Source: Gentiana macrophylla
Lineage: Eukaryota; Streptophyta; Magnoliopsida; Gentianales; Gentianaceae
NCBI GenBank assembly: GCA_026214975.1
Contig: CM047817.1
Location: forward strand, 54,184,246-54,248,245
Direction of reading: 5' to 3'
Length of the DNA: 64,000 nucleotides
Shown: one piece after another, positions 1 through 10,723 of the stretch
Numbering within the stretch: the stretch's first letter is position 1
Layout of the letters: each line of letters begins with the position of its first letter
The notes under the pieces: generated by a model
Told to the model about the DNA's origin: nothing
Seen by the model: only the letters and a program-made list of their open reading frames with translations
Database searches by the model: none
Translations under genes and position numbers: made by a program

Positions 1-309
1 GAAATATTTGATAAAAGGCCATTGTGTGCATCCCTTTGACTGAGCACAATCTTCAAGTTCTCATGAACTTTGGCCAATTCATCCTTTGTCAGGATATCAG
101 AAGGATCATATGTAGCTTCAGTTTGATACTTAGACTGATTGCTGATTTTTTTGATCTTGTAACAGAGAAGTACAATCAGCAGCGATATTTTCCTTTGTAA
201 CTTCAGTTGTCAATTGTTGTTGTTCCCCCTTAGTTTGTGTTTTCTTACTAGAGGTTTCTGGGTACAAACATTTTACAACTGATCTTTCTTTCACTGATTC
301 AGCTTTCCG

Positions 310-1140
310 CTAGATTCCTCTGTGTTCAGCTTCCGGTTGAGACACAGTTTTCTGTCTGGCTTCAGGTTGGGAAGTTGTTCTAGTAGTTCCTGCGATTTCC
401 TCTGTAGCTGTAGTTTGTCTTGCTTTCTTCCTTTCATTGAGTTTTTCCAAATAAAATTGAATGATTCCATTGAGTGTTTTCTTCAGTCGGAATTTGCCAA
501 TAGTTGTTTGACCTTCTGCTTCAGCCCTTTGTACACTTTCTAATTCGGCTAAGTGTTGCTTCTTTATCTGATTGACGACATAACCGGACCAATTGAATTC
601 TGTTTCATTCCAAATTATGTTCAACAGATAAACATTGTCATCGGATAATGTACTGATTCCTTTGGATTTTCCAATAACATGTTTGCTGAGCCATCTGCTG
701 AGGAGCCCAAATTCTGGCTTGAGTTTATCAACATGAATACCAACTTCTACTGGTTCTTTAGATAATGTAATCTGCCGAAGAAAGGCGTCTCTTTTCAATG
801 GTAGAGAAGTCAAATCTATTGATGTCACAGATGAATTTGTGAAACCAAATAGTGACTTCATAACTCGTTCATTAACAACAATAAGATCTCCTCGAACTGT
901 AGTGAATAAAGAGTCTCTTACCAAACGCATATTTTTCCCGAACTGAAAAATACATTTCACATCACGTTCTTCTTTGAAGGTAACCTCCAGAATATTCCAT
1001 AATCCTTGTTGTTTCTGGATCTTCTCGCAGATATAACTTGCTAATAGAGTGTTGTTGCACATAGTCTCATAAATTTCGAAGGTATACACATCTAACTCTG
1101 TGATCAATCTTTCTTCTTGTGATTTCATTGAAGTAGCCAT
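310..1140 (-). CDS. Extra (env-position) ORF of element 1, unknown function
   Basis: A 276-codon frame lies downstream of RNase H, in the position where Sireviruses carry an envelope-like or other extra ORF. I see no signal peptide or membrane segment. The N-terminal half is a globular domain. It includes a short motif conserved with elements 2 and 3: FQFGK ... TTVRGDLIVVNERVMKSLFGF here, and FYEFGK ... TTTVNGREIQVTEDLLADIFGF at 39283-38918. The C-terminus is Thr/Gln/Glu-rich. The stop at 310 may be secondary, because the downstream frame continues basic and hydrophilic. The pattern recalls plant transposon-associated domains often found next to retroelement pol, but that link is inference. 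A TATA-like box lies about 90 bp upstream of the ATG. Confidence 0.6.
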   Translation of the reverse strand: MATSMKSQEERLITELDVYTFEIYETMCNNTLLASYICEKIQKQQGLWNILEVTFKEERDVKCIFQFGKNMRLVRDSLFTTVRGDLIVVNERVMKSLFGFTNSSVTSIDLTSLPLKRDAFLRQITLSKEPVEVGIHVDKLKPEFGLLSRWLSKHVIGKSKGISTLSDDNVYLLNIIWNETEFNWSGYVVNQIKKQHLAELESVQRAEAEGQTTIGKFRLKKTLNGIIQFYLEKLNERKKARQTTATEEIAGTTRTTSQPEARQKTVSQPEAEHRGI

Positions 1141-1569
1141 TTCTGAATTTGGTGTGAAAGCAAAATTTGAATTTGAGAAATAATAAAAATTTGATTTTTG
1201 ATTTTAGAAGTGTGAATGGAGGTTGAATATATAGGGGTGATGTACTGACGGTTGGTTAGTACAACCTTTCAAATTCCATGATGGTTTGGGTAACCAAGGC
1301 ATGTACTGTTACGGTAATAGGGTGTACACGCAATGTAATCTGACAAAAGAACTGCCGTTATTAAATGCGATATAACCGCTGTCGGTTTTGTCTTGTCAAC
1401 CTTTGACTTATGTTGACTGGACTAAAAACTGTTTCTGGATTCAGTTTATCAGTTCCATTAAGTCTTTCAGTTTTGATTGGTCAGTTTGAGATTGTTGATG
1501 TCAATGACTAATCTGTTAAGTGAGCGCACCCAACATAACAAAGATTAATCACCTTGACGAATCTCTGGC
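1141..1569 (-). other. Spacer between pol and extra ORF of element 1
   Basis: No open frame is seen. On the minus strand a TATA-like string (CCTATATATTC, 1228-1233) lies 88-93 bp upstream of the extra ORF start at 1140. Elements 2 and 3 have a TATAAATA box at a similar distance, so this spacer may hold an internal promoter. Confidence 0.4.
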
Positions 1570-1923
1570 TTAACTGACTTTGATTATCCCCAATTCAGTT
1601 CTTAGTTTGGCAAATCTTTCTTTGTCCAATTGCTTTGTAAAGATATCAGCCAACTGATCTTCAGTAGGTACATAAAGAACTATAATATTCTTTTTCTCCA
1701 TATGATATCTTATAAAGTGGTGACGGACATCAATGTGTTTTGTCCTTGAGTGTAGAACTGGATTGTCAGTAATTGCAATTGCACTTGTGTTATCACACAT
1801 TATGGGAATCATTCCTTCTTCTATCCTATAATCTCTTAATTGCTGTCTAATCCATAAAACTTGAGCACAACAACTTCCGGCTGCTATGTATTCAGCTTCA
1901 GCTGTTGAAGTTGAGATAGAGTT
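1570..1923 (-). pseudogene. pol: RNase H end of element 1 pol
   Basis: After the TAA at 1924-1926 the frame continues with AEAEYIAAGSCCAQ and then the segment at 1812-1570 (CDNTSAIAI, HSRTKHIDVRHHFIR, DQLADIFTKQL). These are the conserved copia RNase H and C-terminal motifs. The polyprotein ends at 1570. It would degrade the RNA template during cDNA synthesis. Confidence 0.9.
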
Positions 1924-3044
1924 TTACTTTTTGCTAAACAAAGACACAAGTCTATTTCCTAGTAACTGACAAGTGCCTGTGGTGCTCTTTCTGTCCACTT
2001 TGCATCCTGCATAATCTGAGTCTGAGTAAGATATTAACTTGAATTCTCCTTCTTTTGAATACCAAATTCCAACTCCATATGTATCTTTCAGATATTTCAG
2101 AGTCCTTTTTACAACTGTGAGATGACTTTCATTTGGTTTTGACTGAAATCTTGCACATACACCAACAGTAAATGATATATCTGGCCTACTTGCTGTAAGA
2201 TATAGTAAGCTTCCAATCATTCTGCTGTAAAGTGTTTGATCAACATCTTTGCCTTCTTTGTCTTCATTTAGCCTGATGTTGGTCCCCATTGGTTTAGAAA
2301 TTCCAGCTGATTTTTCCATACCAAACTTCTTGATAAGTTCTCTTGTATACTTGGTTTGGTGAATGAAAATTCCATCATCCAGTTGTTCAACTTGTAGTCC
2401 AAGAAAGTAATTCAACTCTCCCATCATACTCATCTGAAATTTACACTTCATTAAACTTGCAAATTTCTCATATAACTGTTCATTTTCTGATCCAAAAATA
2501 ATGTCATCAACATAGATCTGAACAAGTGGAATATTCTCTCCATTTTTCATCCTGAAAATGTTTTGTCGATTGTCCCTTTGATAAATCCATTATCCACTAG
2601 AAACTGAGATAGAGTTTCATACCAAGCTCTTGGTGCTTGTTTAAGTCCATAAAGAGGTTTCCTTAGTCTGAAAATTTTATCAGCTTGATCTTTGATTTCA
2701 AATCTAGGTGGTTGTTGAACATATACTTCTTCTTCAAGAACTCCATTCAAAAATGCGCTTTTAACATCCATCTGGTAAACTTTGAACGTCTTGTGAGCTG
2801 TAAAGGCAAGGAATAGCCTGATTGCTTCTAATCTTGCAACTGGTGAATAAGTTTTATCAAAGTCCATGCCTTCTGCTTGAGAATATCCTTTAGCTACAAG
2901 TCTAGCTTTGTTTCTGATGATATTTCCATCTTCATCAAGTTTGTTTCTGAAAACCCATTTTGTTCCAATGAAATTCACATGAACTGGTCTTTCTACCAAT
3001 TCCCATACTTGATTTCTTTCAAATTCATTCAGTTCTTCTTGCAT
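1924..3044 (-). pseudogene. pol: Reverse transcriptase of element 1 (frameshifted)
   Basis: Two overlapping frames make up the RT. 3044-2547 carries [27 protein letters not shown] and [15 protein letters not shown]. 2550-1924 carries the catalytic YVDD (QIYVDDIIFGS), the FLGLQV thumb motif and the start of RNase H (YSDSDYAGC). The join at about 2550 is a one-base frameshift in the run encoding DKTLFRM. A TAA at 1924-1926 replaces the Gln of SKKQNS. The motifs match the Sirevirus branch of copia RTs. Confidence 0.92.
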
Positions 3045-3053
3045 AGCTAGTAT

Positions 3054-3844
3054 CTAGTCTGGATCTTTCAAAGCTTCTTCTATTTCCTTAGGTTCAGATT
3101 GAGATAGAAAACATGCAATCATTGCATCTAGTTGATGTCTTGTTCGAACTCCAGCTTGAGTATCACCAATGACTTGTTCTTCAGGGTGATCTTTCATCCA
3201 TTGATAAGCAGGTGCTTGCATCAAAGGATCTACATTTTGTTCGACGGGTTCTTCTTGAACTGGTTCTAGAATTTTTTCAATTGAGTCAGAATCATGTTGT
3301 TCAGGTGTGAGTTGTTGAGTAGTTGGAAAATGAGACTGATCTTGATCTGACAAATCTGAAATCCGTAGTCTTCCAATATCAACATAAACTGATTCTGGCA
3401 CGACTGGTAACTAAGACTGAGAAACTGGTTCTGGTCTATCTTTAGTTGTTTCACCAGGAATGTTTGGTTCAACAAACACTACATGAATTTATTCCTCATG
3501 CTTGAGTGTCCTTTTATTCAGTACTCTAAAAGCTTTGCTGACGCTTGAATATCCTAGAAAGATTCCTTCATCAGCTTTGGGTTGAAAAACATGTAGTTGA
3601 TCTTTCCCATTATTGTGTATGAAACATTTTCTTCCAAAAGAATGAAAGTAAGAAACATTTGGTTTTCTTCCATTCCAAATTTGATCAGGAGTTTTATCAT
3701 GCCTTTAATTCATGAGAGCTCTGTTCATGTATAGCAAGCCGTGTTAACTGCTTCTGCCCAATATCTTTTAGGTAGTTTTGCTTCACAAATCATCGTTCTT
3801 CCTGCTTCTTTGAGTGTTCTATTTATTCTTTCAGCTACACCATT
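3054..3844 (-). pseudogene. pol: Integrase C-terminal part and IN-RT linker of element 1
   Basis: Sequence after the stop continues the integrase in broken frames: NGVAERINRT, then a segment about acquiring the cDNA end (EAGRTMICEAKLP). An acidic Gln/Glu-rich linker follows at 3401-3054 (for example EPVQEEPVEQNVDPL), ending just before the RT. A TAG at 3054-3056 replaces the Trp of the expected [12 protein letters not shown] junction, a G-to-A change. Several further stops lie between 3402 and 3844. Confidence 0.75.
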
Positions 3845-4732
3845 CTATTGAGGTGTTGCAGTGGCAGCAAGTTGATGTAAAACACCATTTTCTTCACAAT
3901 ATTCAATAATCACATTGTTGAGGAATTCAGTTCCTCTATCTGATCTTATCTTCACAACTGATACTTCTTCCTGATTCTGAAGTCTCTTGAGTAGTTCAGT
4001 AAGTCTTTGCTTTGTTTCACTTTTCTTGGTTAAGAAGATAACCCAAGTGTATCTTGAAAAATCATCTACTATTACCAATGTATATTTCTTTCCACTGATA
4101 TTAATTGGTGTAATAGGTCCAAATAAATCCGTATGTAGTAGTTCCAGAACTCTGGTTGTTGAATGCTGAGATTTAGTCTTGAAACTTGCTTTTGTTTGCT
4201 TCCCTTGCTGACAAGCATCACATAAGCTATCCTTCTTATATGAGATTTCTGGTAATCCAATGACTAGTTGTTTCTTGACAAGGGTGTTGATGTCATCAAT
4301 GTTTAGATGACTCAGTTTCTTGTGCCATAACCAGCTGATTTCTGATTTGGTATGCACAAGCAAACAGGTTTCTGCAACGGCTGTTGTCCAATCTACCACA
4401 TACATATTCTCTTTTCTTCTTCCGGCTAAGACAACTTGAAATGCTGTTTCGCTGACGACAACGCGTAAATCTTTGTCAAAAGTAACTTTGTATCCCATAT
4501 CACATAAGTGACTGGTGCTAAGTAGATTGTAATGTAATCCTTCTACATAAGATACATTCTTGATTATGAGTCCATTTCTGATTAGGGTGCCATATCCTTT
4601 GGTATATCCAGGTTTGTCTTTACTTCCAAATTTCACTTTTGGTCCATGTTTTGCAATAAAGTTACTGAGACAGTCCTTGCTCTTCGTCATGTGCCTAGAG
4701 CAACCACTGTCAAAGTACCATACATCCGGCAA
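3845..4732 (-). pseudogene. pol: Protease and integrase N-terminal/core region of element 1
   Basis: The translation starts VWYFDSGCSRHMT, the copia aspartic protease active site (DSG). It continues into the pre-integrase zinc-binding region (LWHKKLSHLN ... CDACQQGKQTKASF, an HHCC arrangement) and the integrase core with the first two catalytic Asp residues (LLHTDLFGP and RSDRGTEF). Reading stops at 3845-3847, where TAG replaces the second Gln of the conserved TPQQNG motif, just before the catalytic Glu. Protease would mature the polyprotein and integrase would insert the cDNA. Product inactive in this copy. Confidence 0.9.
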
Positions 4733-4740
4733 TAGAATTT

Positions 4741-5591
4741 AAACATTTTTAGGTACCCAACTCTGTTTGGGTCCATGAGGGTCAGCTGTCAGTACAACTC
4801 TGGGAATATATCCTTTAGGTACTCATCGGATATTGTTGGACTTATTTTCATATATATAAGCCACATTCCCAGAGTATCTATGTTTGGACTGTGTCTTATT
4901 TATATGATTTCTCATATCTTTTGGCTGAAACTTATTTCCATGATTGAAACTTGAAAAATAACCATCATTTCTTTTATACTGAGGTCTAGGTTGAGAACTG
5001 TAATAAATCCTTTGCTGACCTTTGTGCTGAAACTTGTAATAAGTTTTCTGCCTGAAATGATTGTTTTCATCAGTTTGAATCTTGCATTCAGAGACATTCC
5101 AGTCATCATCAGTTGGAAACAATCTGCCTTTCCCCCTGACTTTGTGAATCTTTGAATAATTAATATTCTTGGATTTACTATGACTGAAGTTTCTTTGGTT
5201 CTTGGCCTGATCAGCTTTAGTAGGTTTAGCAATAGATCTACTTTTTCTTTTTTCATGATGTTCAGCTGATTTACCTTTTTGGTAGAGCCTGTTGTTGTTT
5301 ACAGCTGACCTTTTTGAAAATTGATGCTGAGTTTGACTTGATTCACGTTGTACTTGTTTTACTGGTTCAACATGCTTCTTATTCTGAGGACATTGTTCAG
5401 CTACGAACTTAACACCGGTTTTGGTATTAGGTTCAGTTGCTTTACTTGTTCCTTTTTTTGAAGTTTGCTGTGTATCAAATCCTAAGCCTGTTCTATCTCC
5501 ATATGGTTTACCAGATATGAATCCAGATTCTTTGAGCTAGATCGAGCAAAAGATTCGATTCTTGTCATTGTTTGGTGCGATGAGAATGACA
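4741..5591 (-). pseudogene. Gag C-terminus / protease linker of element 1 (broken)
   Basis: This stretch joins the coiled coil to the protease. It includes the segment FGDRTGLGFDTQQ in broken frames near 5470-5520, a basic Arg/Lys/Gln/Tyr-rich region at 5122-4823 (for example SSQPRPQYKRNDGYFSS), and a GPKQSWVPK string near 4755-4785. The same GDRTGLGFD and WVPK motifs survive in element 2 (near 40250 and 39710), which locates where its pol was lost. A stop at 4739-4741 replaces a residue just before the protease; the context suggests Gln. Confidence 0.6.
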
Positions 5592-6905
5592 CTAATTCTT
5601 TCCTTTGCTAGTTCTGCTTAGTTTCAACGTGTTCAGTTCATCATTCAATCTTTTGACTTCTAGAATTAGAGATTCTTTCTCAGCTTTAATTGATTCATAA
5701 CCAGCTTGTATGGTGACAAGTTGACTCATCAATTCGTCAAGAGTTTCTTCTAATTCTGAGATTTTGGGATTGGAATCGGCTGTTGAAGAACATGCATTTT
5801 TCATGGAAATATGAGCTGAGCTATATTTAGAGTTTGAATCACATACATCATTGGGATCTTCCATGTGTGCCATTAAAGTTGTGTCATCTGATAGTCTTTC
5901 AGTACCAGCTTCATTGTCTGATTCATCTCCAGCAAGGAGTGCTCTTCTGCCAATTCTTCTTGGCTGAATCTTCTTGGTCAGTTCTGGACATTCAGCTTTG
6001 TAGTGTCCAGGATTTTTACAGTTGAAGCAAAGATACTCATCATCTTTTCATTTCTCAGGAGTCTTCTTGATGAACTTTTGGGTTACATGATGACCATTCT
6101 TCATCCTTCTAATTCTACTCATCATTAGAGCCATTTGTTCCTCCATTTAATCCAACTGTTGAAGATTGTTTGTGTATGTTTCTTGAGAGTCATTTGATGT
6201 TGCTGCAAGTGCCGTGGTCTTTGGTTCTTCCAGAGCTTTAATTATTGCAGCAATGCTTGTAAAATCTTCACTGAATTCATAAGCTTTCAAATCTGAAAAG
6301 ATTTTAAATGAGTCCTCTATGGCAAGTCTTCTAGATTCTTCCATAGTAGTGACCTTCATCTTCCAGCACATTGGTAATGCTTTCAAGATTCTTGTATTGA
6401 TAACTTTCTTTGAATATTCGATATTGAGTATATCTAATTCATCCATGATAGCACTGAATCTTGTCTCCATCAGGTCAATGGTCTCCCCAGATTTCATCTT
6501 GAAATTCTAAAACTTTTGTTTTGCAATAGAAATTTTGTTTTCCTTGATTGAATCAGTTCCTTCAAAAACTAGTTGAAGTTTGTCCCACATCTCTTTGGTA
6601 GTTGTGCTGTCTTTAACCTTTAAGTACATGTTGCTATCAAGAGTTCTGAGAATAAATTCCATAGCAACATTGTTGAGATTGTTTCGCTTGCGATCATCAC
6701 TGGTCCATTCAGCTTTAGGCTTGGCAACTCGAACTTGTTCTTCACCGACAGTTTGCATGTGAGTGATCTGAATTGGTCCATCAGTGAGTACATCCATCAT
6801 TTCATCATGAGTAGCAGCTAGAAAAGCCTGCATACGATGTTTATATACATCAAATCTGTCCATGTTGCACATAAGCATTTGTCTTGCATACTGATTGCTA
6901 TCCAT
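5592..6905 (-). pseudogene. gag: gag of Sirevirus-like element 1 (broken)
   Basis: Gag is the structural protein that packages element RNA in cytoplasmic particles. Translation from the ATG at 6905 starts MDSNQYARQMLMCNMDRFDV and runs through a UBN2-type copia Gag region (6905-6507, then 6497-6147). A CCHC zinc knuckle follows at 5988-6029 (CFNCKNPGHYKAEC), then an acidic linker and a heptad-like coiled coil at 5873-5592 (ELEETLDELMSQL, LILEVKRLNDELNTL). The coiled-coil tail is typical of Sireviruses. In-frame stops interrupt it near 6507 (a Gln codon is expected), near 6145 and before the zinc knuckle. The Gag/protease linker continues to about 4823. Confidence 0.85.
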
Positions 6906-7020
6906 TGTGAATGAGTGGAAACTGATTGTATAAAAACTGGAAACTGAGCTTTCTTATGAGAAAAACAAAAAGAGATTTAGAGCAAATGAGCTTTTAACAA
7001 TTGCTTGTTAAAGACACACT

Positions 7021-7034
7021 GCTCCGATACCAAT
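7021..7034 (-). other. Primer binding site of element 1 (initiator Met tRNA type)
   Basis: The minus strand reads ATTGGTATCGGAGC directly after the LTR end CCAACA. Plant copia elements typically carry TGGTATCAGAGC, complementary to the 3' end of initiator Met tRNA; this copy differs by one base. There is a single copy here, unlike elements 2 and 3, where the segment is tandemly duplicated. Confidence 0.85.
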
Positions 7035-8751
7035 TGTTGGTCCCTTGGAAAGGCTAACACAAGTTTAGAGGGGGGTGAATAAACTTGTCCCTAAAAACTG
7101 GATGTAAAACAAATTACGGTTCAGTTAAAACTTCTGTGGAGTTAAGTTAACTCAAATGAGTTTAAGTCAAACTAACATAAGCAAAAACTGAGTCAACTGG
7201 CAGCGGATATAATTTTAGCCTTTTTCTTGATCATGTTATTCTGTGTGAAAGCTAAGTGTGTTAAACAGAATTCTGATGAATGTCAGTTTGTGAACAGTGA
7301 GATGTATAACAATCAATTATCAAAATGATGTAGACAAATGCTAAGTGAATAAATAAATGAGGCAGATATTATAGAGGTTCCAGGTGGTGTAATCATGTAC
7401 GTCCTCTCTTCCCCTGTGGTGCGGAGGAAAATTCCACTAGAACTTCTTGAGGTGAACTGTTACAAAAATCCCTAAACAATGGTCCTTGGCTAATCCCTAG
7501 CTTCACTATCTAAATAGTTGTAGAAAAGGTAGAATTGCTGCTCTTCAATTGCTTGAACACTGGTCCTTGAAGGGTTACGTATGCCTCTTCACCAGCTACC
7601 ACCACAAACACAGTCTACCCGACTGCTTGTAACAACTGTCCTTGGCAAGACCTTCCCGGTTTGCTTCACAGTCTAAACATTTGATGTAGAATCAAAGTTG
7701 GGCTGAGAATCAATAAATTTATTCTTGTTCGTGGTTCTTCAAAGTGTCAGAATCTGGATAAATTCTGTGTAGCTAGAACACTTGAAGAAATTCTTGATAT
7801 GATCTTGTTATAGCGCAGAGATGATAGAAATTTGAATAAAATGACTAATGCACAAAAATGCTTGTTAAAAATTCTTATTTAATCCTTGGTGCAAAGTCCT
7901 CTATTTATAGTGTGAGGTCCAACGTTCATCTTTCTTGAATTCGAATTGTATCAACGTCTAACTTGTAACGGCTATATTTTCTGACCGTTTTGATGTGTCA
8001 GTATTTCATCTAATAGAATTGCTTCCTTTAAAACGTTCAACTGTACTATCAGTTTGTTGGATGGCTGACATATAAAAATGAGTTTACTTATCAGTTTTAT
8101 ACTGTGTTCATCAGTTTTCAGTTTCTTGACTGACTTGGAGCATTAACTAACATTTTACTATTCTTCAAATATCAGTACTCCAGTTTATATCTGATTACAA
8201 TTGAATTAATCAGAGTACACCATGAAGAATCATCTTCTAAGAATTCATTGTCTTTATGATTCCTAGGTCTTCATACAAGATCCGTAAAGTCAGTTCAGGT
8301 CACCACAAACTTGCCTAAAGTCCAACTTTATAGTCTTGACATGTAATCTTCATAACTGAGTTTGAACCCCCAGTTCTTCAAACTTCTGTAACTGAGTCTG
8401 TGACCTTTAGTTTTTCAATACTCTGTATAAACAAACTGAGTTTGTATCCCTCAGCGAACTTAGCTTCTTAAGTTTCAGTAGGTGTCTTCTGAGTCAGTTT
8501 GTTTATCTTGATGATTTCCAGTTTCCTAAGTGACTTCCAGTTTTCAGTTTCATGACACACTAACTATTACAGTGCTTGTCTAATGTAACCTATACAAATA
8601 TCATACTCTAGTAAAACCTATACATTTAGTTCTAGACTTCTTTTAGCTTTTCACTATAACAGCTAGCTTCAGCACTTCATCAATGAGGTTAAGCTAATAC
8701 TATGAATAAATATGAAGAATTATCATCAAAACATAAATTTTATTTCCAACA
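7035..8751 (-). repeat. 5' LTR of Sirevirus-like element 1
   Basis: On the minus strand the LTR begins TGTTGGAAATAAAATTT and ends CCAACA, with TG...CA termini, about 1.72 kb long. It is followed directly by the PBS. It is clearly related over its length to the LTRs at 32159-33900, 41144-42867, 52564-54296 and 59672-61425, sharing for example the stretch reading AGAGGTTCCAGGTGGTGT on the plus strand. A TATA-like box lies at 7901-7910. The base pairs just outside the right end (AATCC) cannot be checked as a target-site duplication, because the other end is outside the window. Confidence 0.9.
7901..7910 (-). promoter_or_regulatory. TATA box in LTR of element 1
   Basis: The minus strand reads CTATAAATAG inside the 5' LTR, about 870 bp upstream of the LTR/PBS junction. 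This is a good plant TATA match and the likely core promoter for the genomic transcript. Equivalent TATTTATAG strings occur in the related LTRs (near 42050 and 53470). Confidence 0.55.
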
Positions 8752-9082
8752 AATCCTTATGGCGACGTTAAAGAAAACACAACACATATGTAAGAAGTGT
8801 TGCAGGAAAGGGTCTTCGAGAAAGCGACCTCTAGATGTTTCAATTATACCAAGTGAATTCATGCTGGAAAAATAGGGATATATAAAATACCTGACAAAAG
8901 TTCTGAGGGCGGAACCGATGTGGAAAATAAAAAAATTGAAAAGTGGTACAAACAACGCAAGGAGAGATAAACGTTATATTTTAAGATCAATTTGTTTAGA
9001 CTTAACCATTATCGGTTAGATTTTTCTTTGGTAAGGTTTTCTTGGAAAGCCGAAAAAAATGAGAAGTGGCAAGTTGAGCACC
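8752..9082. other. Unassigned segment between element 1 and the second copia element
   Basis: This 331 bp stretch has no convincing gene. It should be continuous with the sequence at 28112 onward, because the copia element at 9083-28111 is flanked by GCACC on the left and GCAGC on the right, a 4/5 match to a target-site duplication. It may be internal sequence of the older element whose PBS lies at 31133-31144. Confidence 0.4.
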
Positions 9083-10708
9083 TGTTAGGTGTGATGCCCG
9101 AAAGACAATTTTGTAATTGTTTTGTTTAATAAATGAAATGATATTATTATTCATATTTATTATTCTCATATTCACCGATGTGACAATAGTATTTACACTA
9201 CAGAAAACCCTAAAGTATATCGTTTATGTAATCACTTAACTCAGTGTATGGGATATACACGGGAGGATTGAGTTAGTGAAGATGTACTTAAAATACAATT
9301 AGCCCATAGTGAAGTTAATCGAGAGTATCGGGTCTCTCCTTTAACGTGCTATTAATGCGCCCATAACACAATAGGTGTGATTGTCTTATCCGGACTTTCG
9401 GTTAAGAGAACCTAGTGGGGCATTTATATATGATAGATATATCATATAGGGCTGGACCTATTTGATTAGAGTTCACGATATAATTCAGTAATCAAGAAGT
9501 CTTATTGAATCAATCGATGATCATATTTATGGATATATCTTAATCTTGTGGTGATCACAGTCAACTGCTTGAATCAGTATGAGGTTTGACTTGACGGTTA
9601 AGGATTACACTGAGTCTGTGATCTGAATTACCCCATCTTGGCATCGTACTGGATTGAGTGAGTAGTCTGTGTTATCACAGACACTGAGTCCATTCCTTCC
9701 ATTTATGGAAGTAGATAGACAATTCCCTTATTTGTTAATCCTAGAAACTGATCGATCGTACGAGTTCATATTACACTAATTAGCTACCAGTGAGTTGTAT
9801 GAATTAATTGATCACTAGGGGGATAATGGTAAATAAGGATAAAAGGTTCTAAAAAGGGTTAACGGTAACTTCCCGATTTAGAATGAATAGTCTATGGAGG
9901 ATTAATCCATATGTAATGATTATATCAATGGACGTTTATTATCATTCTCGTGAGGAGATAAATATTATCTCATAAACGGAGGAGTGCAGTCACGGGATTA
10001 TGGTGGCATATTCCTGTGATTGATTTATCGAATATAATTATTCTGTTCGTAAGATAATTATTTATTTGATTTATCGGAGCCGCTGATTATTAGTCCATGG
10101 TCCCGACATGCCTCCAATATAGCATAGCTATTCTCGGACGTCGAATCCTAATAATATTAATTTAGTTCTCATTAGAATTTAATTAAAACGATATGTGAAT
10201 TAATTGTTTAGTGGACTATTAAATTACTTGGGCTAAATAATTAAATATGTGAAAAAGACATTTTTCATAATTTTGGCCCAATTTAGTGTGTATAGTCGAA
10301 AATCATAGTGACTAGGTCACAATATAATTTTCGGCCATAGCATGTTTTAATGAACAAGAAATTGTTTTCTTGTGAATTAATAAGACATGTGCACAAATAT
10401 TTATTAGATAATTTTTTATGGTAAAAAATAAAGATAAAGATTATTCTAGATTTGTACTAGAATATTTCTAGGATTATCTTTTATTTATTGGATTTATTTA
10501 TTTGCAAAATAAAATCCTTGGAGGACAAGGATTACTCTCCTATATAAAGAGAGTTCTCCCAAGCCTAATACACTACATAATTTCGAATTCTATCTCTTAG
10601 AGAGAATAAGGAAAAAATTCGGCCAAGGGTAAGAGAGGATAATCTTGGAGGTTTTTCCGGGTAGCATATCGGAAGGATTCGAGACGAGGATTTCCTTCCA
10701 CCGGGAGG
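9083..10708 (+). repeat. 5' LTR of second copia element, 3' end deleted
   Basis: It matches the 3' LTR (13423-14537 joined to 27390-28111) with only scattered differences, from TGTTAGGTGTGATGCCCG to CTTCCACCGGGAG at about 10708. There the 3' LTR continues TTGTTTGGATCAC, but this copy jumps to GCTCGGCCATATTTCC and then integrase. About 215 bp of the LTR end plus PBS, gag and protease are therefore missing. A TATA box (CTATATAAAGAG) lies at 10540-10551. Confidence 0.88.
10541..10550 (+). promoter_or_regulatory. TATA box in 5' LTR of second copia element
   Basis: TATATAAAGA is preceded by a CT-rich stretch. The identical string recurs at 27741-27750 in the 3' LTR, and its reverse complement at about 36933-36942 in the solo LTR. 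This is the likely core promoter of the family. Confidence 0.6.
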
Positions 10709-10723
10709 CTCGGCCATATTTCC

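Larger units (their letters stand above)
1..8751 (-). mobile_element. Sirevirus-like Ty1/copia retrotransposon (element 1), 3' end outside window
   Basis: The element reads right to left: 5' LTR (8751-7035), PBS, gag with zinc knuckle and coiled coil, protease, integrase, reverse transcriptase, RNase H, then an extra ORF (1140-310). Domain order PR-IN-RT-RH places it in Ty1/copia. The extended Gag with a coiled-coil tail, the extra ORF after RNase H and the RT sequence ([24 protein letters not shown]) fit the Sirevirus lineage. The 3' LTR must lie left of position 1. Every pol domain carries stops or frameshifts, so this copy cannot encode its own enzymes. The related elements at 32159-42867 and 52564-61425 share its LTR termini. 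Confidence 0.92.
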
